Assembly: GCF_010093595.1 (NCBI RefSeq)
Contig: NW_022985437.1
Location: 1,719,536 to 1,783,535, forward strand
Source of the DNA: Mytilinidion resinicola
Lineage: Eukaryota > Ascomycota > Dothideomycetes > Mytilinidiales > Mytilinidiaceae
Direction of reading: 5' to 3'
DNA length: 64,000 nt
Below are positions 33,216-43,916 of the stretch, piece by piece (positions within the stretch are counted from its first letter, which is position 1; the number at the start of each line of letters is the position of its first letter). The position numbers and the translations under genes are program-made. The notes under the pieces were generated by a model. That model was given only the letters and a program-made list of their open reading frames with translations. It had not been told where the DNA came from and searched no databases.

Positions 33216-36200
33216 CTATGAGGGCCGTTTCCCCTCCAACCAGATATCCCCACCTTCGCCTCTGACCCACATGCCCCACGCCCTCTCATACGCCTCCTCT
33301 AGATCTCTTACCCATCGCTTTGTGTCAAACAACGCGCTACTCCACCGACTCTCATACAGTAACTTGCGTAACGCCACCAATCGTCCTGTCGCCCGATATC
33401 CCTCGTACACACACTCCTTCCCCAACCGAACAGCCGCCTCTTCATACTCCTCCTCGCTCCCCGCAATCAGATCCTGTGCCGCTTGCACTCCTGCCGCGTT
33501 TCTTGGCAAAGCGCCTTTTAGGATACTTGCGGCCATGCGGCTGCACATCTTGTAGCGGTAGCGCGGGAGGGTAAGTAAGGGTGTGCCCGACCACAGCACG
33601 TCGGCGGCCGTGGTATGCGCATTGCACTCTGGCGTGTCGAGGAAGAGGTCGCAGACGCGAGCGCGAGCGATGTGCATGTGCTTCTGGGCGACGTCGGTGA
33701 AGAGAACGCGGGACGCGACTTCAGGGCCGGCCCAGGCATGGGCGGTTTGCTTGAGGTTAGTCTCCCCGAGGTCGGGGAACCGAAGGAGCCAGAGGACGGC
33801 ATTGGGGAGACGTGCAAGGATGCGGAGCCAAGTACGGAAGGTGGTGGGTTCGATCTGATAGATAGGTGTTAGCAGATCGTACATGATGATGGAAGAATAA
33901 TTGGAACGTACCTTGTAGAGTTGGTTGAAGTTGCCCAGGATGATGGCATCGTCGGGAAGATTTGGAAAGAGTTCTTTGCGCATCTTCCATCGTCTGACTT
34001 GCTCTTCTTCCCAGTCTAACTGCTTGCCTTGCGAGTCTGGCGCGCTCTGTCTGTGGTCGCAGCAGAAGAATGTGTCGCGACAGAAGATGACGTTCTCGCC
34101 ATAGACCCACTCGTCGTCCGTCCCTCCGCTGTTATCATCGACGAAATTATCTTCAATATCGATGTTGCGACGCCACTTTCGCAGCGTACTTGGCGGGACG
34201 GCTGTGTCGTCTGCGAGTAGGTAATCACACCATTCTGCGCCTAGCGTGCCGGCGAAACCCATAAAGGACATTTGAATGGGAGCTGGACGAGCTGCGAACA
34301 CTTCGTTCCTCGCGCCACGAGTGTAGCCATTCAGGTTGATTAGTATGTGAATGCCGTCCTGCACGATCTGGTTGACGAGACGCTCAGCTGACCAATTGCT
34401 GGCATCGTAAAAAACTGGCGACTCTTTCTCGATCTGCTGCCGATGAACCGAGCCGTCGCTTGCTGTAGTCGCGTAACAATATGCCTTAGCGCGGGAGGGA
34501 TCATGAAGTCCAAATACCGACTGCATGAGGTGTGCTAGTGGGTGGTTGTTGAAGTCAGACGACACGTACCCAACCTTGAGGTAGGGTTTCGGAGGTGGAG
34601 GTGGAGCAAATACTGTCGGTGGTAGCCATGGAGCCTTTAGTGTGGAGCAGGATATCCGGAGACCGTTTCTTTGAGATATCAAGCGTATCTGCTTCGCAGA
34701 CATCGGACAGGTGAAGGTATGGAAAGGAAGGACGGTAGGAGCGGCCGGGACCGTCAAAGCTCCTGGTAGCTGAGGTCGCCTGTACGATGCAGACGGCCGT
34801 AGCAGTCCCTTGATGTACTTGTCCTGGTACCATTGCCATGCAATTCTTCTGATTACACGCTCAACCGAGCGTACCAACCTGGCGCCTTCCCATTTTTGGC
34901 CTCTCCAACTGCCTAGCTTTGATTTCATGTTCTTCTCCTTTTCTTTCACGTCCGAAACACCACCTTCGATGAGAGTCAGCGATCGGACCATTGATTCCAC
35001 GAAGCGCTGGTCGATGACGCCCAGGCCCCAATTTTCTCCATCGCCCAGTTGCTTCTCAACTAGGTCAACGACTCGTTTGATCCAGCCAGAGCTCGAAGCA
35101 CCAGGAAGTCTCGCGTCAAGAAGCATGCCCTTATCATCCACGTGCCATCGGTCTCGAGTGCCACTTTCCGAAGCAATACCTCCTCTACCTGCCCAACCAC
35201 AGACCGAATTCAAGGCGTTCGCAAGGCCGCACACAGCCTCAGCAAAATCAGGACTGACGTTCACAGCGCGGCGGTAGTATGTGATGGCATCGCTAATCCG
35301 ACCTTTGTCCTTCACAGCGTTTGCCAGATTTGCAAGGGCAATGTCGAAGTTCGCGTCACATGCTACAGCCTGCTCATACATGTTGATAGCAACGTCCAAC
35401 TGGCCGATATCTTTGAGTAAGCTGCCGAGATTTGTGTAAAGATGTGCGTGTTTCGAGTCCAGAAGCAATCCGTAGTTGTAATACATCAACGCCAGTGCGA
35501 TTCCACTTCCCGGGACCAGGCCGGGTATGTAAGGCTTGGGGATGGGACCAGAAACCGGCATGTGCTTAGAAGGTGCCGACTGCTGCACACTGGAGAGCAG
35601 TATTCCGACGTTGTTGGCAGTCGAAGGACTTGGTTGAAGTGATAGAGAAAGGTAGTACAGGGCTAGAATTTCTCGGACACTGTATGAGGTCTGGTATGCG
35701 GATGACTTCGGTGAATTTGTGGACATCCCATCTTGGAAAATCTTGGCTAGGGACAATAACGAGTTACTGGTAGTTGATATTGCAGCTTTCCGAGCCATGC
35801 CTTCACTAGAAACAAATTCGAGGCCAGGTAGCTGTCCATGCGGAGGAAAGCAAAGCTGTGAGGTCTTCAACGCAGGCTCAGGACCGAGTAGAATCGGATC
35901 ATGAGAAGGAGGGATGCGCCGGCCGTCAGTGGTTGTTTCGCCCTCTCCAATGACTGAGAGAATGTGTCTTATAAGACCTTCGATGCCTTGCATTTGACGA
36001 CCAGTAGCGATCAAGACGGCCCTTTCGAAGGCTTTCGCAGCGCCGACATTGTCACCTAGGGCATATAGCATGTTCCCTTTGGCGTGAACCAGCGCAAGGA
36101 TTCGGCCGTTGTCAGATCCTGGAATAGCGTATCCACTTGAACCAAAGCCAGGCTGATCTGAGCCAGGTAACTCTTCTAGATCCTTGAAAACAGTCTCGCC

Positions 36201-38418
36201 GTCTCCATCGAAGAATTCAAAAACTGGTTTGTCGGAGACTTCGGAGATTGCTGGAGAGTGGCTCATGGATGTCGACCTTTCACTTTGAACATCGAGGTTC
36301 TTTGATAGTTCCCTGCTCTTGAAGTATTTCAAGGATCGCTCTACGTGTTCGATAATCTGTACAGCCTCTTTCCCTCGATGATCTGTGCACAGAAGACCAA
36401 TCAGATGTTCAACAGCTTCGAAATAGCTAGGACGTAGTTTGACCGCGCGAATCCAATACTGCTCGGCGTCTTGTTTTCGCTGGAGCGCGAGTAGCGTTGC
36501 GGCTAGATTAGAGATTGCTTCAACATGGCTATCAATTGATCAGCAGTGTCCGAGTGAAGCGGTCGGGGTTTACTTACTCCGCGTCAAGATCAAGTATTCG
36601 AGAATACCATCCGAGGGCCTTCTGATAATCTCCAAGTGCATAGGCTAAACATCCCCCAAGAAGCATGCCGTCTATCCATTTCCAAGAACTTTCACTACAG
36701 TGTTTTGTGATTGACTCAAGAGCGGAAGTTGCGGCAGCATTTGGAGAAACGTTGGGTTGTAGTCCGGTAATCGATCCTGAGGTCCGTCGTAACGTGCGAG
36801 CAGAATCGTTCATTTGGCCATGTAGTTGCATTAAGCCAGGACTTGCCATTTGCTGTTGCCAAGAGGCTCGCCGTTGAGCTTCGGGATCCCTTTGCTCGGC
36901 CGGACTTGGGGACCACAAAGAAGATGAGCGACTGTGAGATAGCGATGGTCGCTTCTGTCTATTCTGGAAGTTTGGATCATCACGTTCGGCGCTGACCGCT
37001 TGGGCCAAAGTGCCAGGATTCGATATGCGCCTGTCATAAGTCTTGCCGGAGTTGTTAGTATTTGAGGAGGAGAAATTAGCCCCAGGCTGGCGAGGAGGTT
37101 TTGGATAGATGTTTGGACGAGGCGGTTGCCCGTTTGCGTGTCGACTTTGGGCACTGGCTCTCCTTGTTTGTTGTAAATACTTTAAGAGATCAATGTAGAC
37201 CGTGTGAGCCCAGTTGAAGACCCTCTCCCGCAACTGCGCATTGCTTGAATGAGGTCCAAATTCGGAGATAGGCGTAGAAACAGGTGTGAGGTCTGGTACT
37301 GGTGTTGTTTGGCCAGATGAATGTGACGAGTGGACGTCGAGCGGGGTATGTGATGCTCGCTGTCTAAATTGAGTATTGAGATTCAGGTTCTGATATTCTG
37401 GTCCTTGGTTGCGTCCATGGTGATAAGAATGATGTGTTGGTTCACTATTTCGTAAGCTATATGGCAGCGGGTGGTCCAGAGTAGCACCGTCGATGTTGTA
37501 CGAATTTCCGGGCGGTACCGGTGTTGATCCCGGAAATGGAGTTTGTTGCAAGAGATTGACATTCGGTACTGGAGGATTGAATACTTGCCAATCTCCCATG
37601 CCTTTGCCGAGATAGCCTTGCTGATGCGCCGAGCTCCAACTTGATGCGGGATGATGATAGTAGCGTGGATCACGCATAGCGGCAGGCCTGTAGGGAATAA
37701 ATGTTCCATCGTACCAGTAAGGTCCATAAGGGCCTTGATCATTAGACACTGTTGGAGCTAACTGCGTGTGCAACTGAAGGTCCATTGCACCACAAAACTG
37801 CTGGCCATAGAAGCGATACATAAGATCCTGGTCCGCTGGCAGCTGATTTAGCATTGAGTCAAAATTTGGCAAGGTGTTCTGTGAGTTCGTCCACGAGTTC
37901 TTGCGAGCATCCCAATTGGCAGACTGGGGGTCTTGGTTCACTGGACCGTAGGTATTGAACGCTGAAGCAGGCGACCTTATCGGTAAATTCTGTGTCGGAC
38001 CATATGGAAACACTGTTGAATTCAAGAGGGTAGGTTCGTCAGCCGTGACGGGTAGCAAAACGTGCTTGGATGCGTGTGGCCTTTCTGTCTGCTCGACTGA
38101 GGTTCCGTCGTACGAGGCTGCCAGGATCCCATTTGGTGTCTTCCGACGAAGCATATGCTCCGGATGCTTCACTTCCACCTGACCCTGGTCCGTCTGTTCT
38201 GTGTATTGCGGGTGTGAACTTATGCGCTGGAGGGGGTGGGCATACTGCTGGGGCATCCGAACATGCCCAGCACTCCACTGTTCGTGACCAGGGACATTTC
38301 GGCGTGCAGCGGAGCGCGGAGAGATGGGGAATGAGTCGTAAGGCACAGCGGGCGTGTTAAATGTGAACAGCTGCGTTTGCTGTGTAGGGAGGGGTGGATA
38401 TTGCCGGACCATCGTCAT
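33216..38418 (-). CDS. O-GlcNAc-transferase-like protein (TPR + glycosyltransferase family 41)
   Basis: A 1698-residue protein with exons 38418-36578, 36528-33912 and 33854-33216. The first about 570 residues are disordered (Gln/Ser/Pro/Tyr-rich). TPR repeats follow, including YTNLGSLLKDIGQLDVAINM, DIALANLANAVKDKGRI and the LDAD..HVEAISNLAATLLAL region spanning the first junction. The catalytic GT41 part has VGYVSSDFNNHPLAHLM, DGIHILINLNGYTRGARNE, QMSFMGFAGTLGA and, near the end, DLFLDTPECNAHTTAADVLW. These blocks define nucleotide-sugar binding in OGT/SPINDLY enzymes, which attach GlcNAc (OGT) or fucose (SPY) to Ser/Thr of intracellular proteins. Which sugar is used here cannot be read from sequence. 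The 57-nt second intron is stop-free and in frame, but it interrupts the conserved block FNQLYK/IEPTTFRTWL. Confidence 0.92.
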
Positions 38419-41400
38419 GGTGTAATGGGATGCCTAGTGCACGCTTCAAGATGAGAGGGCTGGATCAATAGGGCTCCCAGGACAATGGGGACGGGCCTCC
38501 AACTCGTACAAGGCTCTTTCACCGAGACCGGCTGGTGCCTATGCCTTTGCGAAGTTGTCTCCCGTCGCCGGTGCATGACATTTCAGGTTATTGTGCCCAA
38601 GGCAGGTGGCTCCAGGCGCCCCAAGACCGGCTTGTCACCAGTTCAGGATCCCAGGATGCAGAAGAGGTCCCAGCAGGCGGGTGGCAGACGGGTGCAGCGT
38701 CGCAGCAGCAACGGGCCGTCCGATTAGCGACCCCCAGGCTCTGGAGAGCGACACGAAGCGTGAGGCGGGCGAGGAGAAGACAGAGTGTCAGAATTGAGGC
38801 CGGTGAGGACAGCACGCGGGATGCGAGGTAGATGCAAGGGAGTGGACAGCGTGCCGTCTGACGCAACCGGGGCGGCTGGGCGGGAGCTGTGCAGCGGGAG
38901 AAACGGTGAGGCACGCTCTCAGGCGACGCGAGCTGACGAGGCCGAGGGCTCACTACTTGCAGCGATGGAGGATGAGTGAGGTTTTACGTGGAGCGGGAGC
39001 AGGCGTCTACGGTCACACAGCGGTGACGGAGGCGCAGCGGCGCGACTGGAGAGCGCCCTGCCAAACGGCAACGAGACACACGGATAGCGACGTCGACTTG
39101 GGGCTCGAGCTGGCGTGTCCAGCAAAGCGTACTAGGCGCGGTGGGGAGCGGACGAGGGCCGTGAGGGTGAATGTATATGAGATGGCCGTGCAGGCCTGCT
39201 GCAGCTGGCTCGACATGCAACGATGTCACTAAAGCGGGCGGACTTGGGGGGCTAGCGACAGCGTCAAAGAGCAGCTCTGGCTTGGGAAAAGCCTGCCGCC
39301 AGGCGTTGCGCGACCCCGGCGTGCACCAGCGAGAATGCTGCAGGTGGCTTGCCCCAGCCGTGGGGCGCCAAAACGGGGGCAGGGGCTGCGAAAACACGGC
39401 ACCGTGCTCTCCCCCAGGTGCGAGGGCATGGCTGCTTGCAGCCTCTCGATGCGCCGTCCGTTGCTGTGCCGTCTTCTTCCAGGTGCCCCAGGCGCCGTCC
39501 CCGTTGCTGTGAGCCGTCCTCTCGCCATGCGCTCGCCGACTCGGGGTCGTGGAGTGCGTGTTGGGCGGGCAGAGTGGCTCCACCGGTCCTGATATTCTGC
39601 AGCTCCACACGCCCGCCCTGTCGACGGGTGCAAATCACAATAACGAGCCCAGCGTCGTCGCGGCGGCCGGCCATTGTGGCGTGCGCCCCAGACGCCATCG
39701 ACCAAGGAGAGCGGTGCATGCCTGCGCGGTGGCTGACGCCGCCCTCACCACCCCGACCAATTCATTCAACGGCGATCGCCCGACTCTTGGGGCCACACCA
39801 ACGCGGCCGCCATCACGGCCTCTCGCGCCGGCGACGCTGCTGGTGCTGGTGCCTGTGCCAACCATGGCGTGGGGAACATGCAGAACTGACCGCACATCTG
39901 GCCCAACTAGTAAGCTTGCCGTGCCGGATCAAGCCGGCTGCAAAATCCGCTTGCAAATTTCATGGGTAGCGATCTTCTGCTCATCCGGCATATAGACTTT
40001 CTGTCGTTTGTACGGTGGTGGGGCAGTGGTGTCGATGCAGCTTCGATCTGAGAGAAAAGACGATGGAATGCTTAGATTGGTTTGGAGTTGTGTTTATATA
40101 TAGCTGATAGATCGAATAAGCCTGAAACGGTATCGGTCCCCATGGGCTGTCAAGGCATCCTTCGCCTATGCCGTGCAGCTGTGCCGCATGCCTGTCAGCA
40201 TTGCTAACATCAGATCGCCAGCTGCAGAAAATGCATGAAGGTGGCATGTAGACCGTAAAAGATGGACCACTGCACCCACGCCCGAAGGACAGGATGCCGC
40301 GGTGAGTAGTAGGTCTGATTTCCTCTCCTTTGCACCAAAATAGGCCTATACCATGGTATGGTCCAATCCAGAAGGAAAGGGGTAAGGGCCAGAGTGTTGG
40401 CAAAGGAGTTTCAAGTATGTCACAGTATCAGCTAAGAGTAGATGGCATGTAAATGGCAGTTTAGTGAAGGTAAACGGAGTCTGACAAAGCATGAGGATGA
40501 CAATGCTTGAATAGATCTGCAGCATTGCCCCACATATCCTCAAACCTTTACCAGATGCCGTTTCTTATGTGGGAACAGCCCGGCTGTGCTAGAAAACCAG
40601 TCTTTGCCCCGGGAATAATGCCGTGATGTTTCAAATGGGAACATATAAGCCTTGGCAATGAAGTCAGACTGAATCTCCGTAGGCTCAAAAACTGTTCTAT
40701 GCTGTGAGGTCAGTCTGAAAGAGTGGTATTGAACGATGCTTGCTCTCTTTCCGAGTCTTGTCACGCGCAGTGAATCGTTGACGAAACATAGGAAACGTGA
40801 ATTCAATGAGAAAATGCGACAAAGTTCCCTGTGAAGAGCAGTGGGTCAGCAAGGTGTACTATGACGGGAAAGGCGACAAGCGTATCAAGGGAACAAACAT
40901 AAAGAAGCAACAACAACGAACAAGACGCAAACAAAACGAAGAGCGATAGGTGGCTTACGTATTGATGTCTGCAAACAGGTTGCAGAAAGCTAGGCTACTA
41001 ATTGAGATGCTATGGCGAATCCAAATGATGCCAGTAACGATGTATAGCAACACACAATGCATTTAGTCGCATCAAAGCGTTGTTGAGGGAGGACAGAAGG
41101 CTCCTCTGGCGATGGGAAGATGGAGGAGATGAGGTTGAAAATTTCGGTGTGAAGAAGGTTCCAGGACTTGGCACGCTAGAGAACCGAGCTTACCTAATTA
41201 GTCATGGCGTTCCCAGATTGGTCCGTGAACCTTAGAAGCACCTCACCTGCATAGATCGACCAATCTGGACTGTCTGCAAGGCTTCGATACAGCTCGAAAG
41301 ATCTGGACAGAATGTATCTAGGGTGTATATCATGATCTGCAAAGACGCCGGGCCACCTCATATATCATTATACGCCACTAAAAAGGGATCTTCAATGTAT

Positions 41401-41632
41401 TGCATGTCGAATTTCCACCAGCTACGGTGCATTAGCTACTGATCGCTACAACCATGACTGAAATGCTTCATCGAAACGTTGGCGTATTGCGAAAGCCGTG
41501 AGGACCAGTACCATAACTCCAGCTTTATCCCATTTGAGCCATTTCCCTTTTCCAGTGAGCCTTTAACGCCGCTTACTAGCATATGTATTCCACACCGAGG
41601 CCTCGCACACGTTCAAAACATCGAACAAGCAC
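38419..41632. other. Gene-free region, GC-rich at 38.5-40.0 kb
   Basis: 3.2 kb upstream of the OGT-like gene. Bases 38480-39950 are strongly GC- and CpG-rich, and open frames of 150-208 codons overlap on both strands. Their translations are Arg/Ala/Ser/Pro/Cys mixtures without domains, as expected of stop-poor GC-rich DNA. From 40000 to 41630 composition returns to normal and nothing is recognised. It may hold an extended promoter or an unrecognised non-coding transcript. Confidence 0.5.
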
Positions 41633-42808
41633 TCATGTGCTCCACTCTCGACCTTCTATCTTCGTGTCGTCGACTTGTCTAGGTTCGCCACTAAAGGATG
41701 GAGTCCTTCCCAAATGGGAAGTCACGACAGGGGTATGAGCGATGGGAGACGTCGGGTTGAGCTCAGCCATTTGTCGCTCTGGGTAACGTTAGCAAGAATT
41801 CTGGCAGAATAGCAAGATAGCTCACCAAGTTCGCGTATTCTCAGCTTGAGCATCTGGTTCTCCCTTGTCAACGTTTGTGTCTCCGCCTGGTAGAAAGCAC
41901 TCTCGTCCCTAGCATTAGCCGGAGTCCCAAGTAAGAACTCGCTGCTCTCGTTTTGACTTCCCAATGCTGCCGACACGGGCCGAATAGCAGGCGAGCCTGC
42001 GTGGCTGCTGCTCTGGGACTGGTTGTGGAGGGACGATTGCCGGGACGGGCTGTTGTATGCTGGCAAAGGCGAGCGAGAACGAGGGATCAAAGGACTGGCT
42101 TGTGGGTGTGACATGTTCTGCTGTGAAGCGTATCCAGAGCGAGGAAGCGACGGCGAGCGTGTCGGCTGTGGAGGGCCGTCATCGATGACAGCTGAAGAAG
42201 AGTGGCTTGGGAGGGCGTGACTGGTTCGCTGGTTGCTGAGCGCATGGTGCTCTTGGCGGATCATGTTCAGAAGGCGGTTCTATGGAATGGGGTCAGTTGC
42301 AAGGTCAGAATAAGGTTTCGTGTTCGGTGGCGGCGATACAAGACAGCAGAGGGTCTTGAGGATCGTGTGACAAGCTACGTACCACCTGGCCTTCCTGCTC
42401 AGACTCTAGTTCCTGATGCAGCTCTCCCAGACTCGGCGCCCGCTCGTGATGGGGGCTGGGCGGGAAGCCTGGGGCGCGGGTTCGTGTCGAAGGGCTCATC
42501 GGTTGCAGCTCTCCTGGGGACGGTAGTGTGGGGTCTTCCCGTTGCACTACTAAACGCACTGAAGAGCGTCGGCGAGCGCGTTCTACCTCGCGACGCATGG
42601 GGCTACCAGAGGGCCGGCGTGACTCTTCGTTCTGCATGCCAGCGTTCATGGCAGCCGCGGCGACGAGCGAGCGGGGCGGCGAGTGGGAGGTGGGCGGCGT
42701 GGCAGGCCTGGGGGCGCCATCGCTGCTGGGGATTGTTTGGGCCATTCGGGTCTGCAGTGGAGATGCAGAGGTGGATCGTGGAGGAGGGAGCGAATTGATG
42801 TCGGGCAT
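41633..42808 (-). CDS. Ser/Pro-rich protein with short C-terminal coiled coil, function unknown
   Basis: A 341-residue protein in three exons: 42808-42383, 42279-41826, 41778-41633. The introns are 103 and 47 nt, and phases fit exactly. It starts MPDINSLPPPRSTSASP. The first 130 residues are disordered and Arg/Ser/Pro-rich, and an acidic ELHQELESEQEG patch crosses into VNRLLNMIRQEH at the first junction. The middle is Ser/Gln-rich. Residues about 255-300 form a leucine-zipper-like helix (ETQTLTRENQMLKLRIRELE) followed by RQMAELNPTSPIAHTPV. This looks like a regulatory or scaffold protein that dimerises through the zipper. There is no basic region typical of a bZIP factor directly before it. 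It is divergent from the PH-domain gene. Confidence 0.75.
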
Positions 42809-43916
42809 AGCTAGAGCTGCGCAGCGGCAGATATAGCAACAGCTAAATGATAGGCCGGCACAGGTGCATAGGACGGAGGCGAGGACCGGGGCGGATGGGA
42901 TTCAGGAATGACGATAGAGTGGCATTCTGGTGGAGAGACACCTGGCGTGTGGGGTGCTTTGGGCACGTGGAGCGCATAAAGAAAGCCCCGGTGATGCAGG
43001 CACGACGCATGCGCCAGGCAGAGGTCCATCGCAGACCGGCGGCTCGCTCTCCGCCAGTTCGAGCCAAGCCGGCCCGCGCAGCAGCTGACGGCGGAGCGGA
43101 GAATTTAGGACGGCGATGGCGATGCTGGATGGGCCTGGTGGTGTTGAGTGTCGTCGGTGCTCAGTGCTGGCGGCTGTGATTGCCAGTGCATCCGGTGGAT
43201 ACGCCCCAGCGCTGCCCATAGCGGCCCCAGCCGCAAAATATTGGGAATAGAGGCCGGAGGATGGGGTATAGCGGCGGCAAGATCGGGCATAGCTGCTGTG
43301 AAGGATCGCCTATGCGGCAGCCAGGAGGTCGGCTCGCGCGCCGTGCGGGCTTCGAGGGCCTTCAGGACCTCCCGGCCCTTTCAACCTCTTCCACTGTGCC
43401 TCTCAGTTTCTTACGGCCCATCTCTTCCTCTTCCTCTCGCCTCCCCGGACATGTCCTCCACGCTCTTTTGAACTGTCGCTCTTTTCAGCCGGCCTCGCGC
43501 CATACCACACTCGTTATACCACTAGAGTCCTGCATCTCTCGTTTCCGGCCAGCTCCTCCCACAGCATTCCAGACGAGACACGGCCGCCCGTTCGCGGTCC
43601 CTGGCGCTTCATGCTCACATTGTCTTCGCTGCATTGATCGAGCCGGTCTTCCGCCAGTCCTTCCTTGTCGCCGTTTTCGTATCATCCCGTGGTATAATAG
43701 CCGTGGCATAGTACATACCTCGAAGTTTACGGCACGGAGACTCCCCCGCCAAACCTGCAGCACTAGCCTCGCCGCACCAGCCTCGCCGCACCACTAAGGC
43801 TCTGCTTCTGCTGCTACGCACTCCCGCTGACGTCTTCCATTTCCCTGTTCGATCCTGGTCTATTTAGAAGCTTGTATGTTTCACGAATCCTCGTGATCCT
43901 CCCCGGGTGACTCGCC
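42809..43916. promoter_or_regulatory. Divergent intergenic region between orphan and PH-domain genes
   Basis: 1.1 kb containing both promoters. It is GC-rich in its first half and C/T-rich at 43360-43900, typical of a fungal leader for the plus-strand gene. A plus-strand frame at 43261-43797 lacks domain features and is probably leader sequence. Confidence 0.5.

Noticed and set aside
38984..39969. Overlapping 150-208-codon frames on both strands
   Set aside because: Located in the GC-rich island; translations lack any ordered or conserved-looking segment.
42202..42798. 198-codon frame on +
   Set aside because: Antisense to the well-supported three-exon gene at 41633-42808.
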